A stretch of DNA of 25,190 bases from a virus. The notes below the pieces were generated by a model that saw only the letters and a list, made by a program, of their open reading frames with translations, searched no databases and had not been told where the DNA came from. A program made the position numbers and the translations under genes. Location: the IMG/VR virus record IMGVR_UViG_3300025869_000091, positions 1-25,190 of that record; one strand, 5' to 3'. Positions 8,048 through 15,811 of the stretch are shown piece after piece (positions within the stretch are counted from its first letter, which is position 1; every line of letters begins with the position of its first letter).

Positions 8048-8463
8048 TTATTTAATCCTCATAGAGCTTCTTTCGTTTCTATGTTTAATTTTATGAATTA
8101 AATAGTTGATTTGATTTGTTGTTAAGTGTTCAATGTCAAACATATTCCATCCATACTCCTGTCCGAATAAGTCTAACACATCTAAGAGGGTCTTATTAAC
8201 TATTTCTTTACTGCCAAAAAATAGGAAACAACCTCATTCATAGTTTCCATATCTGACATTGTAGTGTTTTCCTCAACCCATTCCTGAGTAATTGTAGAAT
8301 CGCTTTGTTGCAAAGCTTTTGTAAAAATAGTTATGACATCTTGAAAAGTAAAATCTTCACCGAGCTTAGAAAGTGTTTTACCAGTTTCTTTCTCAATTTC
8401 TAAAACGTGTTTTGTTTTAGCTGATGTGATGACAAACTCTTTGTCTTGTATCGTGAACTTCAT
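8048..8463 (-). CDS. Tail assembly chaperone, frameshifted G-T-type fusion
   Basis: This is the predicted product of a -1 ribosomal frameshift. The upstream frame contains TAT TTT TTG, so the heptamer TTTTTTG (8215-8221, read on the minus strand) is in the right phase for tandem slippage. After slipping, translation continues as GSKEIVNKTLLDVLDLFGQE and on to RNERSSMRIK, stopping at 8048, directly before the tape-measure start. The fusion has 83 residues of the short protein plus 55 new ones, 138 in all. In lambda and most siphoviruses, a chaperone pair (G and GT) made by this kind of frameshift recruits tape measure and tube protein. Position, phase and an open downstream frame with no own start all agree. 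Confidence 0.85.
8200..8463 (-). CDS. Tail assembly chaperone, short (G-type) product
   Basis: An 87-aa acidic, helical protein, made when ribosomes do not shift frame. Residues 1-30 form a beta hairpin plus helix (FTIQDKEFVITSAKTKHVLE), as seen in many small tail chaperones, followed by a Thr/Glu-rich helical part ending VVSYFLAVKK. Its last codons contain the slippery heptamer, five codons before the stop. The ribosome site GGAGAAGC before the ATG is good. It lies between the tail tube and the tape measure, the universal place for this gene in siphoviruses. Confidence 0.85.
   Translation of the reverse strand: MKFTIQDKEFVITSAKTKHVLEIEKETGKTLSKLGEDFTFQDVITIFTKALQQSDSTITQEWVEENTTMSDMETMNEVVSYFLAVKK
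8215..8221 (-). promoter_or_regulatory. -1 ribosomal frameshift slippery site TTTTTTG
   Basis: The minus strand reads TA-TTTTTTG-GCAG with zero-frame codons TAT TTT TTG. This fits the X-XXY-YYZ rule for -1 slippage. The zero frame ends 12 bases further on with TAG, while the -1 frame stays open for 55 codons. No strong hairpin is evident right after the heptamer, so the level of shifting cannot be predicted. Confidence 0.8.
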
Positions 8464-8474
8464 GAGCTTCTCCT

Positions 8475-9437
8475 TTAGTAACTAGTTTGTGTGTTCTGTA
8501 ATGTAAACCTTCCAGCATAGCTACTTGTAGTATTGTATTCTGCTTTGCCTTCATAAGATGCTGTGATTAATCCTGCACCACCAATCGGGTAAGCATAAGT
8601 TGTATAATTTACTTGTGGTAAATCTAAAGTTAATTGATTTCTTTCTGATGCTGTACCAACAACATCACCAGTTACAGTAAATTTAAAAGCTTGTCTTGTT
8701 TGTGCTCTAAACTTACCTTCCTGAAGTTGACTTGAAAAATCTTGGTCACCTGCAATTGTTATATTTCTAAATCCACTTCTTTTTAGTTTGCCTTCATTTA
8801 AACTTCCATTTAAAGTCATGACTCCTTCTATTGGATTTTCGATTGTAAGAACTGCTGTTCTAAATTCTCCATTTGCTGCACCAGCTATTTGTACTGATGT
8901 TTGATTCCATGTCATTACTGGAGCTGGATTGTATGCTGGAGTTTGCTTGGCTACCTTGCTATAAGCTCTTCCATGAACTGTAGCAGTCGACTTAATTATT
9001 TCACCTGCATTCATTTCAATTGTGAGAGTATGAATTTGCCCATCTACAATTTGATAAGCACTTCCTACTGATTTAAAAATCTCAATTGTGTAAGGTGGAA
9101 GTGTGCAATCTGCTGAGAAGTCAGCTTGAGCTGGTAAGAACTCGTGTAAATATGTAGAGGTTACAAGAGTTGAAGTTGGGTCTGCACCTAAACAAGCTCT
9201 TAAAAAAGTTCCAATAGTTGCTGGAGTTGGCTCAAAAGAAATATCTCCTGTTACATTATTGATACCTTCTAAACTATCAGGTGCATCAAACTTACCTGTT
9301 AAATTTTCTGATTCTAGTTGTTCTACGTTTTCTGTTAGTGATTCTGATACAAAAGGGATAAAAGACCTATTAGTAGTTGCAGTTCCAAATGCTGACTGCT
9401 TACTAAGACTTATATATCCACCTACTCCATAACCCAT
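8475..9437 (-). CDS. Major tail tube protein
   Basis: A 320-aa protein, start supported by GGAGTCGAATAATG overlapping the end of the preceding gene. It has the composition and order of strands of phage tail-tube proteins (family often called Phage_tube_2): an opening GYGVGGYISLSKQSAFGTAT, then SFIPFVSESLTENVEQLESE, a conserved-looking segment FEPTPATIGTFLRACLG, and a second half with strands such as GVMTLNGSLNEG and QAFKFTVTGDV. It is placed immediately before the tail chaperone and tape measure, as expected. This protein forms the stacked rings of the non-contractile tail tube. No sheath gene is adjacent, which supports a siphovirus. Confidence 0.85.
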   Translation of the reverse strand: MGYGVGGYISLSKQSAFGTATTNRSFIPFVSESLTENVEQLESENLTGKFDAPDSLEGINNVTGDISFEPTPATIGTFLRACLGADPTSTLVTSTYLHEFLPAQADFSADCTLPPYTIEIFKSVGSAYQIVDGQIHTLTIEMNAGEIIKSTATVHGRAYSKVAKQTPAYNPAPVMTWNQTSVQIAGAANGEFRTAVLTIENPIEGVMTLNGSLNEGKLKRSGFRNITIAGDQDFSSQLQEGKFRAQTRQAFKFTVTGDVVGTASERNQLTLDLPQVNYTTYAYPIGGAGLITASYEGKAEYNTTSSYAGRFTLQNTQTSY

Positions 9438-9634
9438 TATTCGACTCCTTCAGGCTTTACACCTGTTTGTTTAATTTTACTCTTTTTAGATAACTTTGCA
9501 AGTCCTTGTTCGATTAAAGAATCAGCAACTTCTTTTGGTACTTCTGTTTGTCTGCCTTTTGCTGTTATTCCCCATTCAGGAATAAGTAATCCAGAAACTT
9601 GCCAAGTAATTTTTATCATGTTATTTATATCCAT
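9437..9634 (-). CDS. Small protein between tail terminator and tail tube
   Basis: A 65-aa protein. The middle (PEWGITAKGRQTEVPKEVAD then LIEQGLAKL) follows a pattern I know from short phage proteins near the head-tail junction: G-x-x-x-E-V-P, a helix with A-x-x-L-I-x-x-G-L-A. The C-terminus is lysine-rich. It overlaps both neighbours by one base or so and is thus tightly coupled. The molecular function is unknown. It could be a completion factor, but nothing in the sequence proves that. Confidence 0.6.
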   Translation of the reverse strand: MDINNMIKITWQVSGLLIPEWGITAKGRQTEVPKEVADSLIEQGLAKLSKKSKIKQTGVKPEGVE

Positions 9635-10074
9635 TATTCTCTAACCTCACATTCTAATCTTAAACTTACACCTTTAAAGAAACCAATGCCTTGATTATTT
9701 TTTTGGTTATCAAATTCACCACCACTAAATCTTGTAATCAAAACTTTATCTGAGAGAGTTCGATTCGCTTTAAGAACTCCTTTTACATTATCAAGCATAA
9801 TATCTCTAGCAGTTGCTCCAGCTAAATTCTCAAAACTAAAATCATAAATCCAGAGCTCAATTGTTAGAAAAGTTGTAATCGGTTTTGCACCACCTATTAA
9901 TTCATCTTCTGCTGGACTATCCCATGAGTTCAGATATATCTGCACTAAAGGACAAGCATCTGTTCTTACAGCATCAGGTGGCTCTACAAATACGTTGTAG
10001 CCCGATGTGTCTGAATCTGCATCCAGTAAATCTTTAATTGCATTTTCTATTGCTAAGTAGTTTATTGAAGCCAT
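9634..10074 (-). CDS. Tail terminator / tail completion protein
   Basis: A 146-aa alpha/beta protein. It starts with a helix (YLAIENAIKDLLDADSD), a strand (YNVFVEPP), a segment CPLVQIYLNSWDSPAEDEL and two long strands (ITTFLTIELWIYDF) before a second helix with DIMLDNVKGVLKAN. This is the lambda gpU-like or DUF3168-like layout of tail terminators, which cap the tube and join it to the head. It is placed between the gpG-like completion protein and the tube gene, exactly where terminators are found. The match is structural in pattern and not to a single invariant motif. Confidence 0.7.
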   Translation of the reverse strand: MASINYLAIENAIKDLLDADSDTSGYNVFVEPPDAVRTDACPLVQIYLNSWDSPAEDELIGGAKPITTFLTIELWIYDFSFENLAGATARDIMLDNVKGVLKANRTLSDKVLITRFSGGEFDNQKNNQGIGFFKGVSLRLECEVRE

Positions 10075-10080
10075 GATATA

Positions 10081-10488
10081 TTATACTTTGCTTAATTCCT
10101 TTATGTAATTATTTACTAATCTTTTTGTTGTTGCAAGAGCAATTCTTTCTGATGGAAGCATTGGTCTCGCAGGAATATTACCACTACCAAATTGATGAAT
10201 ATCTGAATACTCAACTGGACTTCCAACCTTGACTCCTGTATTTCCAATTAATTCAAATACAAAACTCCCTGCAAGATTGCCAGTCTTTCTTAAAATCCTT
10301 CCATCTCTAAATTTTAAAGAAGCCCAACCTGTGCCATCGTTACCTTCTTGTCTAAAGTTTTTGTCAATTTCTTTTAGAAGAGTTACACCAATTCTTTTCA
10401 AAACTGGTTTTGGATTTTTTATTCCTCTGCCAATATTAGTCAATTTTAATTGTACTTGTTGACTACCTCTTACTGTTACCTTACCCAT
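10081..10488 (-). CDS. Virion morphogenesis protein, Mu gpG / HK97 gp10-like
   Basis: A 135-aa protein with hallmarks of the family that completes heads or tails in Mu-like phages: an N-terminal helix, then NFRQEGNDGTGWASLKFRDG, ILRKTGNLAGSFVFEL, a strand pair GVKVGSPVEYSDIHQFGSG, and the terminal IPARPMLP. The order G-x-x-W-x-x-L, L-R-x-T-G-x-L, Y-x-x-I-H-Q-F-G, P-A-R-P-x-L is diagnostic of PF05069-type and gp10-type proteins. It starts where the connector gene ends (positions 10488, overlapping by one base), suggesting coupled translation. The assignment is safe at family level. Confidence 0.85.
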   Translation of the reverse strand: MGKVTVRGSQQVQLKLTNIGRGIKNPKPVLKRIGVTLLKEIDKNFRQEGNDGTGWASLKFRDGRILRKTGNLAGSFVFELIGNTGVKVGSPVEYSDIHQFGSGNIPARPMLPSERIALATTKRLVNNYIKELSKV

Positions 10489-10985
10489 TAGTAATAAGGA
10501 CTGTACTCTTCAAGTCTTACTTCATCGTACTCATCTTGCAATCTGTCTGAATCAATTTGCTGTAAAGTTTCATCTAGCATTGTGAAAGTTGGATTGTAAT
10601 TCATTGTATTAGAAATAATTGTATCACCAGCATTGTAAGCTATGAGTTCAAGTGAAGATGTATAGAGTCCAATATCTCCATTGTTTATTTTATTTAATAA
10701 ATCAAAAACATAATCTTTACGTTCTGTGACCCACTTGTTTTCTGATTGTACTTCCTGAGTAAAAAATCTTTCTAAGATTTTAACCAAAGCATATTCTGTA
10801 CTGATTGTAGTCAGGACTGGAATTGAAGAACTGAATGGAGTTGTATAATTATTTACAACATAAGCATTGACTTCATTTTCTGCTTGGTCAATGTAGAAGG
10901 AAACCGAAGCAGAATTTACACTACTTAGGCTTCCTACTCTTGGATATAAACTATAAACATTAGCGACTGATGTATAATATGCCAT
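10488..10985 (-). CDS. Head-tail connector, Mu gp36-like (DUF1320-like)
   Basis: A 165-aa protein. The opening YTSVANVYSLYPRVG, then SFYIDQAENEVNAYVVNNYT and PFSSSIPVLTTISTEYALVKI, follows the Mu gp36/DUF1320 pattern: helix, a segment in which D-x-A-x-x-x-x-x-A-Y leads to the first contact with the portal, then a long helix ending in an aromatic and acidic region. The C-terminus (EVRLEEYSPYY) is acidic and aromatic. It is the first gene of the left-hand tail module and fits the head-tail joining complex. It follows an unrelated accessory gene, so the connector is separated from the capsid gene by about 5 kb of insertions. Confidence 0.75.
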   Translation of the reverse strand: MAYYTSVANVYSLYPRVGSLSSVNSASVSFYIDQAENEVNAYVVNNYTTPFSSSIPVLTTISTEYALVKILERFFTQEVQSENKWVTERKDYVFDLLNKINNGDIGLYTSSLELIAYNAGDTIISNTMNYNPTFTMLDETLQQIDSDRLQDEYDEVRLEEYSPYY

Positions 10986-11005
10986 GCTTTATTTTATCAC
11001 ATCCT

Positions 11006-11743
11006 TTATGCACTTTCTACTAATGAAAGTTTTTGTTCTTTTAGCTCCTTTCTTTTTTCTGCTCTGAGAGCTTTATCGTGCTCTGCATAAGCAGGGTTAA
11101 TTGCTAGAAATTTTTTATGTGCTAAATCTTGGTCTCTCATAATAAAGTGTTGATGACCTCTAGCATTGATTTCTTTAGTTCTCTCAGCTTTGGAAGAAAA
11201 CCCATCTGAGCCATTGTGGTTTTTTGTATAAACAGCTTTTAGAAAAACTTTATCTCCCCTATCAAAATTTGAAGGATGCCTTTTGATTATTTTTTCTCTA
11301 TCAAACTCACTACCCTGAACTCCAAAAAATGATTCTAGTTCATCCAAATTAAAAACATATATTTCATTATCAATAAGTTTGTAAAGTTTTCCAAAGGGTT
11401 TAGATACTAACTCATTAACATTTGAAGGATGAGTTTGTTTAAATTGCTTAGTGTTATACTTTTCCTTCACAGTATCTACATAAGGAAAAACTGGATTTCC
11501 GAAGCTTACTAAATTGTCAAAAACTACCTGTTGCTCATCTACAATTTGTTTATTTTCTTTTCGCAGTCTTTGTTTAAATTCATCGTAAACTTCTGTTACT
11601 TTTTCACATAATCCCCCTCTATAGTATTTGCGAAGTCCAAAATAATCAACATCGCCTTTTGCAAAATTCTCATAAGTAAACTCGATAATTTTTTCTTTTC
11701 CCCACGTATAACTTGCTTGGTCTGCGTAAATTTTTGTATTCAT
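11006..11743 (-). CDS. Unknown protein, second gene of accessory cassette 2
   Basis: A 245-aa basic protein. An ATG at 11761 exists, but the ATG at 11743 is preferred because GAGGAG sits 5 bases upstream of it. It contains two related short phrases (KQTHPSNVNELVS near residue 105, KRHPSNFDRGDK near 156) and charged helices at the C-terminus (KALRAEKRKELKEQKLSL). A long aromatic N-terminal part (YTWGKEKIIEFTYENFAKG) is notable. I cannot assign a family. It follows a 152-aa gene behind the duplicated promoter, so its expression may differ from that of the structural genes. No membrane segments or signal peptide are seen. Confidence 0.65.
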   Translation of the reverse strand: MNTKIYADQASYTWGKEKIIEFTYENFAKGDVDYFGLRKYYRGGLCEKVTEVYDEFKQRLRKENKQIVDEQQVVFDNLVSFGNPVFPYVDTVKEKYNTKQFKQTHPSNVNELVSKPFGKLYKLIDNEIYVFNLDELESFFGVQGSEFDREKIIKRHPSNFDRGDKVFLKAVYTKNHNGSDGFSSKAERTKEINARGHQHFIMRDQDLAHKKFLAINPAYAEHDKALRAEKRKELKEQKLSLVESA

Positions 11744-11769
11744 TTTATTCTCCTCGCTCATTTAGAGCT

Positions 11770-11790
11770 TGGCAGTTTTAGGTACTGCCA
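11770..11790. other. Intergenic hairpin in accessory cassette 2
   Basis: A 7-base perfect inverted repeat (TGGCAGT and ACTGCCA) with a 7-base loop lies between the two genes of the cassette. On the minus-strand transcript it ends just before the ribosome site of the second gene and has no U-run after it, so it is not a simple terminator in that direction. On the plus strand a T-rich stretch follows 9 bases later. In the transcript an alternative pairing of AGGT and ACCT overlapping the stem is also possible. Confidence 0.5.
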
Positions 11791-11801
11791 GACCTGATTT
11801 T

Positions 11802-12260
11802 TTATTTTATTGTGTTTCTTTTGTTTAGTACAATGTTCCCCTTAGCATCTAATTCTGTAAAACCGAAGTTGTCAACAACAAACTTGTTGCCATCTTTATC
11901 TTCTACAACATCACCTACTGAAACTGAATAAGAATTTTCTCTTCTTGAAACGTAAATGTTTCTTTCCATCCAACCTTTACTTTCATCTACATCAAGGTCA
12001 TGTGCGTGGTTACCTGCGTAGAAAACATCTTCTAAGTCTGTGCAGATGACTGTTAATGTTAATTGTAGTTGTGGCTCAACGATAGAAAGAAAATTTCTAC
12101 CATGTCCAGAATGTTTCATCCACCATTGTGTACCTTGTGAAGGGTTAGTGGAAAAAGGATAAGACCCACCATGTGCTTGGTCTAAAGTGCTTTCGAATTT
12201 GCCATCCTTGTTTGGCTCTTCGTTCTTGTATTGATAAACCTTGTAAAGTTGTTCTTTCAT
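11802..12260 (-). CDS. Unknown protein with YodL-like C-terminal pattern, first gene of cassette 2
   Basis: A 152-aa protein. The ATG at 12260 is used because AAGGAG precedes it by about 7 bases; the longer reading from 12305 has no such site. Residues about 18-60 have many Gly, His and aromatic residues (GGSYPFSTNP; WWMKHSGHGRNF). The C-terminal third (SYSVSVGDVVEDKDGNKFVV followed by DNFGFTEL) matches a pattern I know from small phage and plasmid proteins with a YodL-like end: S-V-S-V-G-D-V-V, a Gly turn, V-V-D-x-F-G-F. These are uncharacterised and have been proposed in some contexts as anti-defence or regulatory factors, but I have no proof here. It is transcribed from the duplicated promoter element. 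Confidence 0.65.
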   Translation of the reverse strand: MKEQLYKVYQYKNEEPNKDGKFESTLDQAHGGSYPFSTNPSQGTQWWMKHSGHGRNFLSIVEPQLQLTLTVICTDLEDVFYAGNHAHDLDVDESKGWMERNIYVSRRENSYSVSVGDVVEDKDGNKFVVDNFGFTELDAKGNIVLNKRNTIK

Positions 12261-12311
12261 TTTAGTATCTCCTTGATGATTGTTTTTAATTTGTTTTTTC
12301 ATCATGAGTTA

Positions 12312-12388
12312 AAAATAATCAATATTATTATAATTGTCAACTACTTTATTTACATTTATTTTACTAAAGTGATAAAAGCCTTTATTTA
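12312..12388 (-). promoter_or_regulatory. Promoter region of accessory cassette 2 (duplicated element)
   Basis: Reading leftward: TAAATAAAGGCTT (12376-12388), 35 bases, then TTGACA (12335-12340), a 17-base spacer and TATTTT (12312-12317). TTGACA is a perfect bacterial -35 box and TATTTT a plausible -10. The same blocks, TAAATAAAGGCTT and TTGACAATTATA, occur at almost the same distance (34 bases) in front of the cassette at 22639. The conserved upstream block may be an activator or repressor site. The start of transcription would lie about 45 bases before the ATG at 12260. Confidence 0.65.
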
Positions 12389-12422
12389 TGCACCTTATAT
12401 AAAGAAAAAAAATTTTATATTT

Positions 12423-15278
12423 TTATAGAAATTCGCCTTCAAATGGCTCAGATACTTCTGAATATCTGCTTTTTAAATAAGCAAAAAATTCATCACTATC
12501 TTGAAATCTTCCTAAGTTATCTTGCACTTCTTTTTTAGGAATATCTTTTCCTGCACTAATGTTAAATTGAAACTCAAGTCCTTCACCTAACATTCTTAAT
12601 GACTCAGAATAAAATTGTAAAGCTTCTGGTTGATACATTGAATAACTATTTAAAAAATCTTTTCTAAAATACTCTCCTGCTTCAAGACAATAATCAATTA
12701 CCTTCTGTGTGTGTTGCCCATTGTTTTGTTGTATTTCATATCTTGAAAGATGAACTAAATCTCTAATCCATAAAAATTTTCCAAGCAATCTTTCTGGATT
12801 AAGTTCTCTATCTTTTTTCATTAACTCAATATTTCTAGTAAACCTTCCTCTTCTAACTGTTTCAGTTAAGTAACCATCGTGTGCAATATCAGCATCCGAG
12901 ATTACTGTGCTAGTACCAACTCCTTCGTTGATTCCTAGTTCTGGATGTTCATGAACGTGACCTAAAAATTTTATTTTCTTATGATTCCTAAATATCCTGA
13001 CAGGTAAATCAATTTTTATTTCAGAGCCATCAGCAGTAAAGTGATGTTGCTTTATTGAATAACCATTAAAAATATTTTCTCTTAAATACTTTCTAATATT
13101 CCACGACTCTAATAATTCTTCATCAGAATCAATCCAGAGAATCCAATCACTCTTTGCATCTTTGATAGAATGATTTCTGGCACTATCAAAACCAATCTCT
13201 GTAGCTGGGTCGCAATAAATAATCTTAGCTCCATACTGTCTAGCAATATCTAAAGTTGAATCTGTGCTTCCATTGTCACAGATAATTATTTCATCTGCTA
13301 AGTCTTTGACAGATTTTAAACATCTATGCAACATTGATTCTGCATTTTTTGTTATCATGCAAACTGAAACTGTCTGCTTAGGTGCAACAACTTTAATTTT
13401 ACGTTCCATGTTAATTGGTCTGCAAGGCTTTTGATTCTTAATGTAACTAATTACCCACCAACCTTTACCTTCTTGTTTTAAATAATTTGGCTCTGCTGAA
13501 ACTATCTTGATTGATAGTTCTTTTTTGTCAGCTAACATATTTGCTAAGTCATACCTTTCAAAGTTCCAAAGATGTGCATTACGATTATCATCCCACATTC
13601 CAAATGGTACTGTGATACTCATGAGTCCTGATGGTTTTAGATTCTTTTCTAATTCATCTAAGAACTTATCTGGCTCTGGTTGATGCTCTAATATCTCACC
13701 AGCAAAGATTACATCATAAGCTTGATTCTCTAACTTTGAGCCATCGCTTCCAACATGAAATGTTATAGGCAATTCTGAGCCGAATTTAGCCTTCATTTTC
13801 TCAGCGAGTATGTTTTCCTCTTTTGAGATATTGATGGCATCTATCGTAGCTCCAAATGCCTTAGAGAAGAGAATAGACTCGTTACCTATCCCACTAGCAA
13901 AGTCTAAAATCTTAGGATTCTTTTTACCTTTTAGGTAATTATTAATTCCTGACATTGCAACTTCAACTCTTGGATAGTTTCGCATCTCAATATCAGTTTC
14001 AATCTTTGCATATTCTTTTCCTAGATGTTCATATTTTTGTTTGTATAGCTTTGGATGGTCTACATATTTATATAAACATTCTAATCCTTCTGTTCTTTCT
14101 TTGTCACAATCAACCTTCTCTGCAAGATACTTGTAAGTCATAATATCTTCTCTCTCGTAAAGATGGTTATATAGAGAATCCCTTTTAGCAGATTTCTCTG
14201 CAAACATTTTTAAGAATTGCTCTTCCCATTGAATTGCTACGTTATCCCAATCATATTTTTTAACGTATTCTAATCCTGCTTTCTGTGCTTTCTTATAAGC
14301 AACTTCATCGTTCATTAACTTCCAAGCACCTTCAACGAATGCTTCGTGATATGCTCCACTCTTTGCATCACCATCTATAATTAGTCCTGCTTCATTACAT
14401 AAGGTTTCAGGTAAAGCACCTCGATTAGAAGTAACCATTGGCAATCCACACATTTGAGTTTCCATAGCTGTTATGCAAGAAGTTTCATAAAAGTTTGTAG
14501 GATATAAAAACAACTTTGATTCCTGATACAACTTATATAAATCATTTTTATTTAAAGCTCCAACGTGTTTAATTTTAAATCCTTTATCTGCATAACCTTT
14601 GATTGTAGAAGCTAACGTATTATAAAAAACTTCCATTTCCTTGACTGTGTTATCGTAACCAGCAATCACAACTTCTATGTCTTGGTCTTTTTCCCAGAGC
14701 TTAGGAAGTATAGAATACAACAAAGTATCCATTCCTCTTTCTGGTCTGTTTGTATAAACAACTTGATTCTTTTTTTGTATATTGTTATTTGGTTTTACTA
14801 ACTTCACTCCATTAGATGTTTTGAAAAAACCATTATCTTCTTTTCTCAGATTATTAATTTCAATGTAGTTGTCTATGTGCCAATCTGACAAACAAAAAAC
14901 TTTATCTACGTTCCAAAGAGCACCTGTAAATTGTGACCTTCTGCTTTTTTGTGCAAAGTCATGTTGCCATAAAATATTTATTTTAGAACTGTATTTCGCC
15001 ATAAACATTTCTGGAACTCTTTGAACTATTAATACATCGTGTGGACAGCTTTGTGCATATTGCTGGAAGCTTTCAATTGGCAAGTAGTTTACATTGTCGT
15101 GCTTTCCTGCATTGTCAGTATTACAAAACAAACTTACATGATGACCTCTTTTTCCCAGAGCATGAGCTATGCAGACTCCAGCAGTTTCACTTCCACCAAG
15201 AGACTTTGTTTTTAAAGTGTCGAAGTTAACCGACATTCCATTCATATAAATTACTATATCTAGCTTGTGGTTTTCCAT
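12423..15278 (-). CDS. GT4 glycosyltransferase - methyltransferase - GT2 glycosyltransferase fusion
   Basis: A 951-aa protein starting at ATG 15278 behind AAAGGTAGGG; a longer reading from 15317 lacks a ribosome site. Residues 1-360 form a GT-B-type transferase: LGGSETAGVCIAHALGKRGH at the start, NRPERG near 177 and the E-x7-E donor motif at E265/E273 (FYETSCITAMETQMCGLP). Residues 435-620 hold a class I methyltransferase with a SAM loop DFASGIGNES at 459-468 and EILEHQPEPD near 528. Residues 636-850 are a GT-A, GT2-type transferase: VCMITKNAESMLHRCLKSV, DNGSTDS, and the metal-binding DSD at 717-719, then GHVHEHPE. The product would transfer two sugars and a methyl group onto some acceptor. 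It lies between capsid and connector genes behind an endonuclease gene. Whether the acceptor is virion protein or host glycan is unknown. The gene has no signal peptide or membrane segment. Confidence 0.85.
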   Translation of the reverse strand: MENHKLDIVIYMNGMSVNFDTLKTKSLGGSETAGVCIAHALGKRGHHVSLFCNTDNAGKHDNVNYLPIESFQQYAQSCPHDVLIVQRVPEMFMAKYSSKINILWQHDFAQKSRRSQFTGALWNVDKVFCLSDWHIDNYIEINNLRKEDNGFFKTSNGVKLVKPNNNIQKKNQVVYTNRPERGMDTLLYSILPKLWEKDQDIEVVIAGYDNTVKEMEVFYNTLASTIKGYADKGFKIKHVGALNKNDLYKLYQESKLFLYPTNFYETSCITAMETQMCGLPMVTSNRGALPETLCNEAGLIIDGDAKSGAYHEAFVEGAWKLMNDEVAYKKAQKAGLEYVKKYDWDNVAIQWEEQFLKMFAEKSAKRDSLYNHLYEREDIMTYKYLAEKVDCDKERTEGLECLYKYVDHPKLYKQKYEHLGKEYAKIETDIEMRNYPRVEVAMSGINNYLKGKKNPKILDFASGIGNESILFSKAFGATIDAINISKEENILAEKMKAKFGSELPITFHVGSDGSKLENQAYDVIFAGEILEHQPEPDKFLDELEKNLKPSGLMSITVPFGMWDDNRNAHLWNFERYDLANMLADKKELSIKIVSAEPNYLKQEGKGWWVISYIKNQKPCRPINMERKIKVVAPKQTVSVCMITKNAESMLHRCLKSVKDLADEIIICDNGSTDSTLDIARQYGAKIIYCDPATEIGFDSARNHSIKDAKSDWILWIDSDEELLESWNIRKYLRENIFNGYSIKQHHFTADGSEIKIDLPVRIFRNHKKIKFLGHVHEHPELGINEGVGTSTVISDADIAHDGYLTETVRRGRFTRNIELMKKDRELNPERLLGKFLWIRDLVHLSRYEIQQNNGQHTQKVIDYCLEAGEYFRKDFLNSYSMYQPEALQFYSESLRMLGEGLEFQFNISAGKDIPKKEVQDNLGRFQDSDEFFAYLKSRYSEVSEPFEGEFL

Positions 15279-15796
15279 GTTTTCCCTACCTTTATATCGT
15301 AAATTGTTCGATAACATACTTTGTACATATCAGCAATGTCTTGCAACCTCTTACCCTCTTTGATTAATCTTCTTATTTTTTTTACATTTCTAGGTTGTAG
15401 GACTCGACTAGGTGATGTCATTGTAGTCCAATCTGCATTGCTTGTGCCATGCTTTATTGAATCTGCTTTATTGTCTTTTGCATTTCCCCAATATAAATTT
15501 TTTGCATGGTTAAAAACTTTATTTCCATCCTTGTGTAAAGCCATAGGTTTTTCTTTGCTTTTGCCTTGACAAAAAGCCTCAGCTACTAATCTGTGTACTT
15601 TTGCTTTTATGTAAGTTTTGTTAGGGTAGAGAGTAACAGTCATATAGCCATCTCTATCTGGATTCTGGGATAAAAACCTGCGTGTGGTTTTATCTTTATT
15701 ATAATATTTTGTTGATGTAACTTGTCCAGTATTGGAAACCATATAGTCTTCGTATTGTGTAGGTTTCCATATTTCTTTTCGATTTTGGTAACTCAT
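15260..15796 (-). CDS. NUMOD4 / HNH homing endonuclease
   Basis: A 178-aa protein of the free-standing phage homing endonuclease type. Residues 8-30 (EIWKPTQYEDYMVSNTGQVT) are the NUMOD4 DNA-binding motif. Residues 62-105 form the HNH_3 nuclease (KVHRLVAEAF, then ALHKDGNKVFNHAKNLYWGN) with H88 and N96/N100 as likely catalytic or zinc-proximal residues. Residues 136-176 (KKIRRLIKEG then LQDIADMYKVCYRTIYDIKV) look like a helix-turn-helix for target recognition. It overlaps the glycosyltransferase gene by 19 bases and has a good promoter just upstream but no ribosome site, so the message would be nearly leaderless. Such genes spread by cutting phages that lack them, and neighbours travel with them. 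Confidence 0.85.
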   Translation of the reverse strand: MSYQNRKEIWKPTQYEDYMVSNTGQVTSTKYYNKDKTTRRFLSQNPDRDGYMTVTLYPNKTYIKAKVHRLVAEAFCQGKSKEKPMALHKDGNKVFNHAKNLYWGNAKDNKADSIKHGTSNADWTTMTSPSRVLQPRNVKKIRRLIKEGKRLQDIADMYKVCYRTIYDIKVGKTWKTTS

Positions 15797-15811
15797 GGTT
15801 ATCTGTTTTTT

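Noticed and set aside
11784-11816. Hairpin plus T-run at 11770-11810 as a terminator for the minus strand
   Set aside because: The T-run follows only on the plus strand, where no gene ends; in the minus direction the hairpin is followed by AGCUCUAAAUG. It was recorded as a structure and not as a terminator.
12397-12420. ATATAAA / TTTATAT arms around an A/T-run after the glycosyltransferase gene as a terminator
   Set aside because: The stem is made only of A-T pairs and is too weak to be a convincing intrinsic terminator in AT-rich DNA.
12231-12428. 65-codon plus-strand frame rich in Ile, Phe and Lys
   Set aside because: It lies across the duplicated promoter region of cassette 2, and its composition is what AT-rich non-coding DNA yields. 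Conservation of the promoter blocks argues against coding.
13955-15229. Possible host contamination or assembly chimera around the glycosyltransferase
   Set aside because: The gene overlaps the endonuclease, has the same strand and similar AT-rich composition, and is flanked on both sides by phage structural genes, so it fits as part of the phage.
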